DNA of 64,000 nucleotides from Ginsengibacter hankyongi (GCF_008710285.1 NZ_VYQF01000002.1:62001-126000); one strand, 5' to 3'. Numbered from the stretch's first letter, positions 18,971-28,058 are shown. The notes: generated by a model from the letters alone, not told the origin. Numbers and translations: made by a program.

Positions 18971-19489
18971 TTATCCGCGAGCGTTAATTTCTTTTTCTTT
19001 TTTACCAATGATTACAGCACCTACCATTGCACTTAAAAATAATACACTACTTATTTCAAACGGAACAACATAATCATTAAATAAAGTTTTGCCAAGATAT
19101 TTAATGAGACCTACGTTAGTCCCATTTTTCATTTCGATATTACCAGTGGGTGAGTGTGAAAGTGCAGCAACCAATACAATTAACAAACATAAACCTGCTA
19201 TAAGGCCCGCTATTTTTAAATAAATATTTTTAGGAATTTCAGGATGTTCATTTAAATCAATAAACATAATTACAAAAGTGAAGAGCACCATAATTGCACC
19301 GGCATAAACAATGATATTTACAATTGCAAGAAACTGCGCATTCATTAAAACATAATGACCGGAGATCGCGAAAAAAACAATGATAAGCCAAAGAACTCCA
19401 TACAAAGGATTTTTGGAAGATATAACCCCAATGGCCCCTACAATTGCGAGGACAGATAAAAACCAGAATAATATTTGCGTCGTTCCCAT
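18971..19489 (-). CDS. nuoJ: NADH-quinone oxidoreductase subunit J
   Basis: The 172-residue protein has five membrane helices. The helix-3 region AIVNIIVYAGAIMVLFTFVIMFIDL is the most conserved part of NuoJ, including the pi-bulge segment. It ends with ILFLSAMVGAVIIGKKEKE. It is a membrane-arm subunit of complex I, placed between nuoI and nuoK. Confidence 0.96.
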   Translation of the reverse strand: MGTTQILFWFLSVLAIVGAIGVISSKNPLYGVLWLIIVFFAISGHYVLMNAQFLAIVNIIVYAGAIMVLFTFVIMFIDLNEHPEIPKNIYLKIAGLIAGLCLLIVLVAALSHSPTGNIEMKNGTNVGLIKYLGKTLFNDYVVPFEISSVLFLSAMVGAVIIGKKEKEINARG

Positions 19490-19536
19490 TTACTTGTTTC
19501 GGTTTGCTTATTGTCGATAACTCATTGCCTGTTACT

Positions 19537-20103
19537 TTACTTCTCATTTCCATGTCCTTCCGGATGTAACTTTCTGCTGCCTTTTGCTTTTGCATAGGCT
19601 TCGGGATCCTCTTTTGGGTGAGGAATCAACAAATCTTTTTTCCCATAAATAAATCCCTTACGTTGATAATTAGCAGGGGCAAAAGTTTCGCTTAAATAAA
19701 CAGCATCTTTAGGGCAAGCTTCTTCACACAATCCACAAAAAATGCAGCGCAACATATTGATCTCATATTTGGCCGCATACTTTTCTTCTCGATATAAATG
19801 TTCCTCTCCCGGCTGGCGCTCAGCCGCTTCCATTGTTATAGCTTCTGCAGGACACGCAACCGCACACAGGCCGCATGCTGTGCAATTCTCACGGCCTTCT
19901 TCGTCCCTGTTTAAAATTTGTAACCCACGAAACACAGGGCTAAAAGGCCTTGTTTGTTCAGGATAATTTATGGTAACTTTTTTTCTAAAGATATGTTTGA
20001 AAGTAATAAACATACCCCTGAGAATTTCGGGTAAATACATACTTTCCCAAAGATTCATTTTTTTCCTTGAGACAGGTTTTGCTCTGTTAGTTAATGCTTG
20101 CAT
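19537..20103 (-). CDS. nuoI: NADH-quinone oxidoreductase subunit I, two [4Fe-4S] ferredoxin domain
   Basis: The 188-residue subunit carries two ferredoxin motifs, CTACGLCAVACPAEAI and CIFCGLCEEACPKDAV, that bind clusters N6a and N6b on the route to quinone. The start was set at ATG 20103 rather than the upstream 20157: a strong Shine-Dalgarno (AAGGAGGGAG) precedes it, and MQALTNRAKPVSRKK then leads straight into the membrane-associated helix (MYLPEILRGMFITFKHIF). The C-terminus is Lys/His-rich. It lies between nuoH and nuoJ. Confidence 0.96.
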   Translation of the reverse strand: MQALTNRAKPVSRKKMNLWESMYLPEILRGMFITFKHIFRKKVTINYPEQTRPFSPVFRGLQILNRDEEGRENCTACGLCAVACPAEAITMEAAERQPGEEHLYREEKYAAKYEINMLRCIFCGLCEEACPKDAVYLSETFAPANYQRKGFIYGKKDLLIPHPKEDPEAYAKAKGSRKLHPEGHGNEK

Positions 20104-20105
20104 AA

Positions 20106-20115
20106 CTCCCTCCTT
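20106..20115 (-). promoter_or_regulatory. Strong Shine-Dalgarno that sets the nuoI start
   Basis: AAGGAGGGAG sits two bases before the ATG at 20103 (core GGAGG about seven bases away). Such strong sites are uncommon in Bacteroidota and absent from most starts in this window. Confidence 0.65.
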
Positions 20116-20216
20116 CTTTTCTCCCGGTTGTAAACAAGTTAAATTTATTGTCCGCAAAAGTATATTTTAATTTATAACTGCTCTTCATTTTTAAAATTGA
20201 TTTTAATACTACTCTT

Positions 20217-21284
20217 TTAAAAATGCCAATTGTTTTGATGTAATAAAATTATTGCACCGGTTACCAGCATATTAAATAAAGCCAATGGTAATAAAATTTT
20301 CCATCCCAAATTCATAAGCTGGTCATAACGGAAACGGGGAATGGTCCAGCGTACCCACATAAATAAAAACAGGAAGCATACAATTTTTATAAAAAACGCT
20401 CCTCCCTGCAAAACCGCCATCCAGTTGGTTCCTATTGTATTTATTAATGTATGGTCATTCACAAATGGAATATCATACCCACCAAAAAATAAGGTAACCA
20501 TTACCGCACTGCTTAAAAACATATTTACATATTCTGCAAATAAATAGAAGCCAAGTTTCATAGATGAATATTCTGAATGATACCCACCTATCAATTCGTT
20601 TTCTGCTTCAGATAAATCGAAAGGAGTACGATTGGTTTCAGCAAAAGCGCAAACGAGAAAAATTAAAAAACCTAACGGCTGTTTAAAAATATACCACCAA
20701 TGATCCATTTGCTGATCTACCATTGTTTTTAAGCTTAAAGTACCACTCAGCATCAGCAATGCAATAAGGCTAATGCCCATTGCAAGCTCGTAGCTTATTA
20801 TTTGAGAAGCTGCTCTCATTGCACCCAATAAAGAAAATTTATTGTTACTTGCCCATCCGCCTATCATTATTCCATAAACGCCAAGGCTTACTATTCCAAA
20901 CACATATAAGATACCAATATTTACATCAGCTATTTGTAATGAAATATCGCGATTGAAAAGATGAATTTTATTGCCCCATGGAATTACCGCGCCAATCATA
21001 ATCGCGGTAAGCATAGCAATGCTGGGACCAAGAATGAAAAGAAATTTTGATGAAAATTTTGGAATAATTTCTTCTTTGAAAAATAGCTTTAACCCATCAG
21101 CCAACGGTTGTAATATCCCAAAAGGGCCGGCACGATTGGGTCCGCGCCTATCCTGGATTATTGCAGCAATCTTGCGTTCAGCATAAGTTGAATACATAGC
21201 TATAACAAGGGAGGCGCTTACAACAACTATTATAAGAACAAGTTTTTCAGTAAATACAGCCCAATCAATTGCTAGTAAATGCAT
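20217..21284 (-). CDS. nuoH: NADH-quinone oxidoreductase subunit H
   Basis: The 355-residue, eight-helix subunit lines the quinone chamber. Seen motifs are YAERKIAAIIQDRRGPNRAGP (first loop), RAASQIISYELAMG, AFAETNRTPFDLSEAENELIGGYHSEYS and the C-terminal MWVRWTIPRFRYDQLMNLGWK. Length is typical. It lies between nuoG and nuoI. The gap to nuoG (82 bases) holds a small GC-rich inverted repeat. Confidence 0.97.
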   Translation of the reverse strand: MHLLAIDWAVFTEKLVLIIVVVSASLVIAMYSTYAERKIAAIIQDRRGPNRAGPFGILQPLADGLKLFFKEEIIPKFSSKFLFILGPSIAMLTAIMIGAVIPWGNKIHLFNRDISLQIADVNIGILYVFGIVSLGVYGIMIGGWASNNKFSLLGAMRAASQIISYELAMGISLIALLMLSGTLSLKTMVDQQMDHWWYIFKQPLGFLIFLVCAFAETNRTPFDLSEAENELIGGYHSEYSSMKLGFYLFAEYVNMFLSSAVMVTLFFGGYDIPFVNDHTLINTIGTNWMAVLQGGAFFIKIVCFLFLFMWVRWTIPRFRYDQLMNLGWKILLPLALFNMLVTGAIILLHQNNWHF

Positions 21285-21300
21285 AAATGAAAATCTAAAA

Positions 21301-21324
21301 CCTGCTCACCGCAGGCGGGTTCAA
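21301..21324. repeat. Small GC-rich inverted repeat between nuoG and nuoH
   Basis: CCTGC and GCAGG form a short hairpin, extended by AACC on one side and GGTT on the other after a small bulge. It is conspicuous in an AT-rich gap. I recall similar GC-rich dyads between genes in Bacteroidota, but cannot confirm copy number from this window. Confidence 0.4.
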
Positions 21325-21366
21325 AATTTAAAAGCCTGTTCAGTTATTAATTTCAATTTAAAAAAT

Positions 21367-22578
21367 TCAATGAGTACCAGGATTTGTTGAATCTGTTCCT
21401 TGCGTATTCGCACCGACTCCTTCCTTAATATCTGTTACATTATGTCCTGTTGCAAGAGGCTCTCCATTAAAAGTTTTTCCGGTTGCCGGCCCAAATAATT
21501 CATCTAAATGTACATCCTGCTGGTTCACTTTACTTTCTTCATGAATGTCCATTAATAACAACGGACTTCTTCCATTTAATAATTTATCCAATGGATCGTG
21601 TGGCATTACTTTTACCTGGTAATGATTGGCCGAAATAACTGAATGTCTGTTGATAGATGTTGGCTTTTCAATAACCCAGTCAGATGTTTGCTTTTTATCA
21701 AACCTGCAGTTATTGCATATCCACATTGGCTTCCCGTTTTCATCGTTCTGTACTTCGCCCCATTGATCTTTGCGTGTTGTAACACGATATACTTCGTCGC
21801 CCCGATTCCACAAAGTAACTTTGCCACAACATTTATCACAATCACGATGAGCATCCATTGGTTTTAAAAACCAAACCCGGTTTTTAAATCTGAAGGTTCT
21901 ATCAGTAAGTGCACCAACTGGGCAAACATCTATCATATTACCACTGAAATCGTTTTCAATTGCTTTTGATATATATGTTGAAATATCAGAATGATCGCCC
22001 CTGTCTAAAATACCGTGCACACGGTTATCTGTAAGTTGATCTGCAACATAAACACAACGATAACAAAGAATGCATCGTGTCATGTGCAACTGAATGTATG
22101 GACCGATATCTTCTCTTACAAAAGCTCTTCTTTTAAATTCGTAACGGGTTTGAACAACGCCATGTTCATAACTAAGATCCTGCAAATGGCATTCTCCGGC
22201 CTGGTCGCAAATGGGGCAATCCAGTGGATGATTAATCAATAAAAATTCGACTACTCCTTTTCTTGCATCTAACGTTTTTTCACTGGTAACATTTTTTACT
22301 ACCATTCCATCCATAACATTTGTTCTGCAGGAAGCAACCAATTTAGGCATGGGCCGTGGATCGGCAGTGGAACCTGCAGCAACTTCTACCAAACAGGTTC
22401 TGCACTTACCACCACTGTCCTTTAATTTACTGTAATAGCACATCGCCGGTGGTGCAACTTCCGGGCCTATCATTCGTGCAGCATTTAAAATAGTTGTTCC
22501 GGGTGGAACCTCAATAGTTATATTATCTATTGTTATTTTAAAATTTGCAGGCGGTTCTTTTTTTATTTCTTCAGCCAT
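21367..22578 (-). CDS. nuoG: NADH-quinone oxidoreductase subunit G, short form
   Basis: The 403-residue protein has the NuoG N-terminal Fe-S region: a [2Fe-2S] set (CYYSKLKDSGGKCRTCLVEV and ASCRT), the His-ligated [4Fe-4S] set (HPLDCPICDQAGECHLQ), a further [4Fe-4S] set (CILCYRC and CPVGAL), and an extra Cys group near the C-terminus (CDKCCG and CNNC). It lacks the large molybdopterin-oxidoreductase-like domain of E. coli NuoG (about 900 residues). Short NuoG proteins are known in Bacteroidota. It passes electrons from NuoF/NuoE to NuoI. The C-terminal 70 residues are low-complexity and Gly/Thr/Asn-rich. Confidence 0.92.
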   Translation of the reverse strand: MAEEIKKEPPANFKITIDNITIEVPPGTTILNAARMIGPEVAPPAMCYYSKLKDSGGKCRTCLVEVAAGSTADPRPMPKLVASCRTNVMDGMVVKNVTSEKTLDARKGVVEFLLINHPLDCPICDQAGECHLQDLSYEHGVVQTRYEFKRRAFVREDIGPYIQLHMTRCILCYRCVYVADQLTDNRVHGILDRGDHSDISTYISKAIENDFSGNMIDVCPVGALTDRTFRFKNRVWFLKPMDAHRDCDKCCGKVTLWNRGDEVYRVTTRKDQWGEVQNDENGKPMWICNNCRFDKKQTSDWVIEKPTSINRHSVISANHYQVKVMPHDPLDKLLNGRSPLLLMDIHEESKVNQQDVHLDELFGPATGKTFNGEPLATGHNVTDIKEGVGANTQGTDSTNPGTH

Positions 22579-22653
22579 TTTATATTATTTCACAAAAACT
22601 CTTAGGAGTTAATTGTGTAAAGTTTATTATTGAATTATCATTAATCAAAATTA

Positions 22654-24009
22654 TTATGCTGTTACGGGCGCTTGTAATTCATCAGCATAATGTGCCAGGC
22701 CATAATTTCTTTTTAAACATTCTTCAGGATTTAATACGTGCCATTCAAATTCATCTCTGAAATGCCTTATTGCTGCTGCAACAGGCCATGCTGCTGCATC
22801 TCCCAATGGACAAATAGTATTTCCTTCAATTTTCCTTTGAATATCCCAAAGCAAATCAATGTCTTTCATTTCGCCTTTTCCATTTTCAATCTTGGTAAAT
22901 ACTTTTTCCATCCACCCTGTTCCTTCACGGCAAGGTGAACATTGACCACAGCTTTCATGATGATAAAATCTTGCGAGCGTTAATGTATGGCGAACTACAC
23001 ATTGGTCTTCATCTAAAACTATAAAGCCTCCGGAGCCCATCATACTTCCTGTTACAAACCCGCCGTCAGCGAGACTTTCATAATTCATCAATCGTGTTTC
23101 GCCTTTGGCAGTCTTTAATAAAAGATTAGCAGGCAATATTGGAACTGATGAACCACCAGGGATACACGCTTTCAATCTTTTTCCATTTGGAATGCCACCG
23201 CAATACTCATCACTGAAAATAAATTCTTCCACAGATATTGTCATATCGATTTCGTAAACGCCCGGCTTATTAATATTACCACACGCAGAAATTAATTTTG
23301 TACCTGTTGATCTTCCTACTCCAATTTTTGAATATGCTTCTCCACCTTCATTTATGATTGGAACAATTGCAGCTATTGTTTCAACATTATTTACAACTGT
23401 GGGGGAGCCCCAGACACCTTTAACTGCCGGAAACGGAGGCTTAATTCTTGGCAATCCTCTTTTTCCTTCAAGGCTTTCAAGAAGTGCTGTTTCTTCGCCG
23501 CAGATATAAGCACCTGCTCCGCGGTGCACATATATTTCACAATCAAATCCGCTATCCAAAATATTTTTACCAAGAAATCCATTTTGCCTGGCTTCTTCAA
23601 TCGCGTTTTCAAGAATATCTGTTATCCAATCGTATTCACCACGGATATAGATATACGAAATTTTGCTTCCTAACGTATAGGAGGAGACGATCATTCCTTC
23701 AATTAAAAGATGTGGAATGAACTCCATTAAATATCTATCCTTAAATGTTCCAGGTTCGCTTTCATCAGCGTTGCATACAAGATATCTTGCAACACCTTCA
23801 GGCTTCGCCAAAAAACTCCATTTCATTCCGGTCGGAAAACCTGCGCCGCCACGACCTCTCAATCCGCTCTTCTTAACTTCCTCTACAATATCGTTGGGCT
23901 GCATTTTAAAAGCTTTCTCTACACTTTTATAACCGCCCTCGCGACGGTAAACTTCGAAGCCTTTTATTCCTTCAATACCAATTTTATCTAATAATAATTT
24001 TTTTGACAT
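22654..24009 (-). CDS. nuoF: NADH-quinone oxidoreductase subunit F, NADH- and FMN-binding
   Basis: The subunit oxidises NADH and binds FMN and cluster N3. Motifs: GLRGRGGAGFPTGMKWSF (NADH/FMN loop), CNADESEPGTFKDRYLME, YIYIRGEY, RGAGAYICGEETALLESLEGKRG and the cluster site ESCGQCSPCREGT with a distal Cys in NTICPLGDAAAWP. I chose ATG 24009 (451 residues). The longer frame from 24033 begins with TTG inside the upstream VOC gene and adds eight unlikely residues. The chosen ATG is eight bases after the VOC stop. Confidence 0.96.
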   Translation of the reverse strand: MSKKLLLDKIGIEGIKGFEVYRREGGYKSVEKAFKMQPNDIVEEVKKSGLRGRGGAGFPTGMKWSFLAKPEGVARYLVCNADESEPGTFKDRYLMEFIPHLLIEGMIVSSYTLGSKISYIYIRGEYDWITDILENAIEEARQNGFLGKNILDSGFDCEIYVHRGAGAYICGEETALLESLEGKRGLPRIKPPFPAVKGVWGSPTVVNNVETIAAIVPIINEGGEAYSKIGVGRSTGTKLISACGNINKPGVYEIDMTISVEEFIFSDEYCGGIPNGKRLKACIPGGSSVPILPANLLLKTAKGETRLMNYESLADGGFVTGSMMGSGGFIVLDEDQCVVRHTLTLARFYHHESCGQCSPCREGTGWMEKVFTKIENGKGEMKDIDLLWDIQRKIEGNTICPLGDAAAWPVAAAIRHFRDEFEWHVLNPEECLKRNYGLAHYADELQAPVTA

Positions 24010-24017
24010 ACTATCAC

Positions 24018-24422
24018 TTATTTCTTCTCGCAATTAAACATCCAGGTTACTCCAAATTTATCCTGGAGCATTCCAAACTTCGCCCCCCAAAATTGATCGG
24101 CTAAAGGCATAGTTACCTTTCCGCCTTCTGCCATTTTGTTAAACACTTCGTCCAATTTACTTTCATTATCTACATCAACCGATAATTGGATATTTCCATT
24201 TGTTGAAACCGGTTGCCCTTTAAAAACATCAGAAACCATAATCATATTTCCATCAAAAACAAATCTTGCATGCATCACTTTATCTTTATAATCTTCATCA
24301 CTTGGTATCGGGCTTTCACCATAGGTTCCTAATTGAACAATATCTCCACCTAAGACGTTCTTATAAAAATTCAGAACTTCCCGTGCATTGCCCGCAAAAT
24401 GCAGATATGGTATAAGTTTCAT
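24018..24422 (-). CDS. VOC (glyoxalase/bleomycin-resistance fold) protein, PhnB-like, inside the nuo operon
   Basis: The 134-residue protein has the paired beta-alpha-beta-beta-beta VOC modules: LIPYLHFAGNAREVLNFYKNVLGGDIVQLGTYGE at the N-terminus and a second module from IQLSVDVDNESKLDEVFNKMAEGGKV to QDKFGVTWMFNCEKK. This pattern is that of PhnB-like proteins, usually of unknown substrate. It lies between nuoE (88 bases) and nuoF (8 bases) on the same strand, so it should be co-transcribed with complex I. That position is unusual. Whether it has a role with complex I or is a neutral insertion cannot be told from sequence. Confidence 0.88.
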   Translation of the reverse strand: MKLIPYLHFAGNAREVLNFYKNVLGGDIVQLGTYGESPIPSDEDYKDKVMHARFVFDGNMIMVSDVFKGQPVSTNGNIQLSVDVDNESKLDEVFNKMAEGGKVTMPLADQFWGAKFGMLQDKFGVTWMFNCEKK

Positions 24423-24510
24423 GAATTTAAAATTTTATTGTTATAACCATTGTTGAATCTATTTCTTTGAAAACAAATTTTTTAAAGACATTAAATCCTG
24501 TTTCAATAAT

Positions 24511-25008
24511 CTAGTTATTCGCCGCTGCTTTTGCTATACATTCTTCAATTATACTATCAACTTTTTCTTTTGTAAGATGTTCCCGGTATGTTTTTCCAAA
24601 CTGCATCATGGGCGCATACCCACAGGCTCCCAAACATTCAACAACTTTTAATGTAAACAATCCATCTGCAGTTGTCTCACCTTTTTTTATCGATAATTTG
24701 TCTTCAATATATTTAATTATGTCATCGCTTCCATTAAGCATACAGGGTCCCGTCTGGCAAACTTCAAATACATATTTACCAACAGATTTTGTATTATACA
24801 TTGAATAAAAAGTTGCTACTTCATATACTTCAATCGGCTTGATATTTAATAACGAAGCCACATAATCCATAGAAGACACATCAAGCCATCCACCACCCTG
24901 CTGCTGTGCCAAATGCAATATGGGAAGTATAGCACTCTTTTGTTTGCCTTCAGGATAACGATTAATTATTGCGTTAACTTTATTTAATTGTTCTTCAGAA
25001 AAAATCAT
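24511..25008 (-). CDS. nuoE: NADH-quinone oxidoreductase subunit E, [2Fe-2S]
   Basis: The 165-residue thioredoxin-fold subunit binds cluster N1a through Cys in CQTGPCMLNG and CLGACGYAP. The N-terminal helical domain includes YPEGKQKSAILPILHLAQQQ and EVATFYSMYNTKSVGKY. It partners NuoF in the NADH dehydrogenase module. It is 39 bases downstream of nuoD. Confidence 0.96.
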   Translation of the reverse strand: MIFSEEQLNKVNAIINRYPEGKQKSAILPILHLAQQQGGGWLDVSSMDYVASLLNIKPIEVYEVATFYSMYNTKSVGKYVFEVCQTGPCMLNGSDDIIKYIEDKLSIKKGETTADGLFTLKVVECLGACGYAPMMQFGKTYREHLTKEKVDSIIEECIAKAAANN

Positions 25009-25047
25009 TGTTTTTTTTATTAAAAATCAAACTGCTTTTTATCTCAA

Positions 25048-26277
25048 TTAAGCATCCATCTCACCTGCAATTAAATTTAAACTACTCATAGTAATAATTG
25101 CATCACTTAACATTCCTCCTTTTGTCAATTCGGAATAGGCCTGGTAATAAATAAAACATGGCCGCCTGAAATGCAATCTGTAGGGAGCTCTGCCACCATC
25201 ACTTATTAAATAAAATCCCAGTTCACCGTTAGCGCCTTCAACCGGGGAATAAATTTCACCAGCCGGCATTTCAATTTCGCCCATCACTATTTTAAAGTGA
25301 TAAATGAGCGCTTCCATTTTTGTGTAAACATCTTTTTTATCAGGCAGATAATATTCAGGAACATCTGCATGAAAAACTTCCGCATCTTTTCCTTTAAATT
25401 CCTGAACTTTTTGATAAGCGTCTTTAATCAATTTTAAACTTTGCCACATTTCCTGGTTTCTTACAAGAAACCTGTCATAACAATCACCTGTAGTGCCTAC
25501 CGGAACTGTAAAATCAAAATCTTCATAGCTACTGTATGGATTATGAATGCGTACATCGTAATCTACGCCCGCGGCACGTAAATTTGGACCAGTGAATCCA
25601 TAGTTTAAAGCACGCTCTGCACTTATAGGACCTACATCAATAGTTCGATCCATAAAAATGCGGTTGCGGTTAAAAAGATTTTCAAATTCTTCAAGAACAA
25701 CCGGCCATTCTTTTATGAACTTTTCCAGTTTTGCAAAGGCTTCATTGGTAAAGTTTCTTTCGAAACCTCCGATGCGACCAATGTTCGTTGTTAACCTGGA
25801 GCCACATATTTCTTCATAAATTTCGTATATCAGTTCACGATATTGCATCACATAAAGAAAACCTGTGTAAGCACCAGAATCTACACCAACAATTGAGTTA
25901 CAAATTAAATGATCAGAAATTCTTGCAAGCTCCATAATAATGATGCGCAAATAGTCTACCCGCTTTGGAGTTTTAACCTTCAACAATCTTTCGCAGCATA
26001 TATGCCATCCCATATTATTTATAGGAGATGAACAATAATTCAAACGATCAGTAAGTGGTGTGATCTGGTATAGTGGACGATGCTCGGCAATTTTTTCAAA
26101 TGCCCTGTGAATATATCCAACAGTTTGTTCGGCACTTACCACACGCTCTCCATCGAGCTCAACAACATTTTGGAAAACACCATGAGTTGAAGGATGTGTA
26201 GGTCCAAGATTTAAAGTAGTGGTTTTCTTTTCTAAAGAATGTTCCGGAAGTTTTATATGTTGTTTAGTATCTGACAT
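25048..26277 (-). CDS. nuoD: NADH-quinone oxidoreductase subunit D
   Basis: The 409-residue 49-kDa-type subunit lies at the quinone site. Motifs include LNLGPTHPSTHGVF (quinone-binding His and Thr loop), VGYIHRAFEKIAEHR, MNRIFMDRT-type NRNRIFMDRTIDVG, and the C-terminal GELGFYLISDGGRAPYRLHFR. C and D are separate genes here, 14 bases apart, not fused as in E. coli. Confidence 0.97.
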   Translation of the reverse strand: MSDTKQHIKLPEHSLEKKTTTLNLGPTHPSTHGVFQNVVELDGERVVSAEQTVGYIHRAFEKIAEHRPLYQITPLTDRLNYCSSPINNMGWHICCERLLKVKTPKRVDYLRIIIMELARISDHLICNSIVGVDSGAYTGFLYVMQYRELIYEIYEEICGSRLTTNIGRIGGFERNFTNEAFAKLEKFIKEWPVVLEEFENLFNRNRIFMDRTIDVGPISAERALNYGFTGPNLRAAGVDYDVRIHNPYSSYEDFDFTVPVGTTGDCYDRFLVRNQEMWQSLKLIKDAYQKVQEFKGKDAEVFHADVPEYYLPDKKDVYTKMEALIYHFKIVMGEIEMPAGEIYSPVEGANGELGFYLISDGGRAPYRLHFRRPCFIYYQAYSELTKGGMLSDAIITMSSLNLIAGEMDA

Positions 26278-26291
26278 TAATTTATCAATTT

Positions 26292-26798
26292 TTAATCACG
26301 GCCAAACATTTCATCATCTTTATCAACTCTTGTTTGTTCTTCTAACGGATATTCCTTGCGCATTGGAAAATAATCCATTTCATCTGCATTTAAAATCCGC
26401 ACAAGATTAGGATGTCCAATAAAATTTATGCCGTAAAAATCGTAGGTTTCTCTTTCCATCCAATTGCCGGAAGCATATAATGCAGCTGCACTAAATACAT
26501 CAGGTTGATTTATATCTGTAAAAACTTTAAACCGGATGCGAATATTATTAACGAGGTTATGTAGATGATAAACCACGGCTATTTCTTTACCTTTTTTTTC
26601 AGGATAATGAACCGCACAAAGGTCTGTAAGAAAACGAAATTGCAGCGTAGGGTCATCAAATAAAAACTGGAGTATTTTAAGATTTAAATCTTTATTTGAA
26701 GTAAATGTGAGTAAACCATAGGGCTCCTCCCAATCATAAATTTCTTCACCAAATTTTTCAGTTAAATGCTGCCTGATTGTTTCGTTAGTTAATGCCAT
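26292..26798 (-). CDS. nuoC: NADH-quinone oxidoreductase subunit C
   Basis: The 168-residue 30-kDa-type subunit has FLTDLCAVHYPEKKGKEIAVVYHL and the family signature ERETYDFYGINFIGHPNLVRIL followed by YPLEEQTR. It supports subunit D in the peripheral arm. It lies 14 bases before nuoD and 73 bases after nuoB. Confidence 0.96.
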   Translation of the reverse strand: MALTNETIRQHLTEKFGEEIYDWEEPYGLLTFTSNKDLNLKILQFLFDDPTLQFRFLTDLCAVHYPEKKGKEIAVVYHLHNLVNNIRIRFKVFTDINQPDVFSAAALYASGNWMERETYDFYGINFIGHPNLVRILNADEMDYFPMRKEYPLEEQTRVDKDDEMFGRD

Positions 26799-26871
26799 AA
26801 TTTAAAATTCATAAAAATATAAAATGCAAAAATGATAAATCCGGTAATAAATTTTCATTTACATTTTACAT

Positions 26872-27456
26872 TTATTGTATGCCATAGCTATTCATTAATT
26901 CTTTATATCTCTCCGAATTTCTGCGCCTCAAATTTTCTTTGCCCACCAGGTCCTGCACTTTCATGAAACCATCCAATACTGCCTCGGGTCTTGGAGGACA
27001 ACCGGGCACATACACATCAACCGGGATAATTTGATCAATACCCTGTAACACCGCATAAGAATCAAATATTCCGCCGCTGCTTGCGCAGGCCCCCATTGCT
27101 AAAACCCAACGTGGTTCAGCCATTTGAAGATAAACCTGCTTAACTATTGGCGCCATCTTTTTTGCAATAGTACCCATAACCATCAATAGATCGCATTGAC
27201 GTGGAGAAAAGCTTACACGTTCAGAACCAAATCTTGCAAGGTCATAATGAGAAGCCATAAGGGCCATAAATTCTATCCCGCAACAACTTGTAGCAAAGGG
27301 CAAAGGCCAGATAGAATTTTTACGGGCAAGTCCCACAACATCGCTCAATTTAGTTGCAAAGAATCCTTCCCCGGTAAGACCTTCCGGAGCGGTTGCTAAG
27401 GCTATTGGTGCTTCTATTTTCTTATCTGTAATATTGTATTGAACCGGGCGAGCCAT
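26872..27456 (-). CDS. nuoB: NADH-quinone oxidoreductase subunit B, cluster N2
   Basis: The 194-residue subunit binds cluster N2, the direct electron donor to quinone. Adjacent cysteines C58 and C59 are in FATSCCGIEF, with further ligands in LAMGACASSGG and YVPGCPPRPEA. Length is normal. It lies between nuoA (83 bases) and nuoC. Confidence 0.97.
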   Translation of the reverse strand: MARPVQYNITDKKIEAPIALATAPEGLTGEGFFATKLSDVVGLARKNSIWPLPFATSCCGIEFMALMASHYDLARFGSERVSFSPRQCDLLMVMGTIAKKMAPIVKQVYLQMAEPRWVLAMGACASSGGIFDSYAVLQGIDQIIPVDVYVPGCPPRPEAVLDGFMKVQDLVGKENLRRRNSERYKELMNSYGIQ

Positions 27457-27539
27457 TTTTTTAATTTTAAATTTTTAGATCAAATTGCAATATACAAGCA
27501 ATAAATACAAGGATTGCCTATTGCTGATTGCTACCAATT

Positions 27540-27941
27540 TTATTCTTCCCAATGCAATGCGCCTTTTTTAATAATATAAATAAAGCCGGATAAAAAGAAT
27601 GCGACAAACATAACAATTGCTAAAAATCCATGCCATCCCAATTCACGAAAATTAACAGCATATGGGTAGAAAAAAATAACTTCAACATCAAACAAAACAA
27701 ATAATATAGCTATTAAAAAATATTTAATTGCCATAGGTCGACGTGCATTTCCATGCCCTTCAATACCGCTTTCAAAATTTTCCAGTTTCTCTGATGTTTT
27801 TCTTTTTGGGCCAAACAAATGCGTTAACGTCATTATTCCACCAACCAAAATAATTGCGAAAATTAACTGGATGCCTATTGGAAGATAATCTAAAGTACTA
27901 TTGCCGGATGAAGCTGCCTGCAAAAAGAATATATGTATCAA
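27540..27941 (-). CDS. nuoA: NADH-quinone oxidoreductase subunit A
   Basis: The 133-residue, three-helix subunit shows the NuoA core: FGPKRKTSEKLENFESGIE, then RRPMAIKYFLIAILFVLFDVEVIFFYPYAV. It is first gene of the nuoA-N operon. A TATTTTTG box lies about 20 bases upstream, and the neighbouring TPR gene is closed by a terminator, so transcription of the operon most likely begins here. Confidence 0.96.
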   Translation of the reverse strand: MIHIFFLQAASSGNSTLDYLPIGIQLIFAIILVGGIMTLTHLFGPKRKTSEKLENFESGIEGHGNARRPMAIKYFLIAILFVLFDVEVIFFYPYAVNFRELGWHGFLAIVMFVAFFLSGFIYIIKKGALHWEE

Positions 27942-27960
27942 TATTGAAAAATATTATTTG

Positions 27961-27968
27961 CAAAAATA
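27961..27968 (-). promoter_or_regulatory. Candidate -7 box (TATTTTTG) for the nuo operon
   Basis: A full TAnnTTTG match on the minus strand, 19 bases before the nuoA ATG and about 90 bases after the preceding terminator. The nearest TTG lies only 12 bases upstream of it, shorter than the usual -33 spacing. Confidence 0.4.
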
Positions 27969-28058
27969 CAACAGCCCATTCAATTTTCCATCACGATTGT
28001 AAATGCTCACAGAGATTAAAATGAAAGATTTTAAGATTATTTTAAAAAATCTCGCTAT

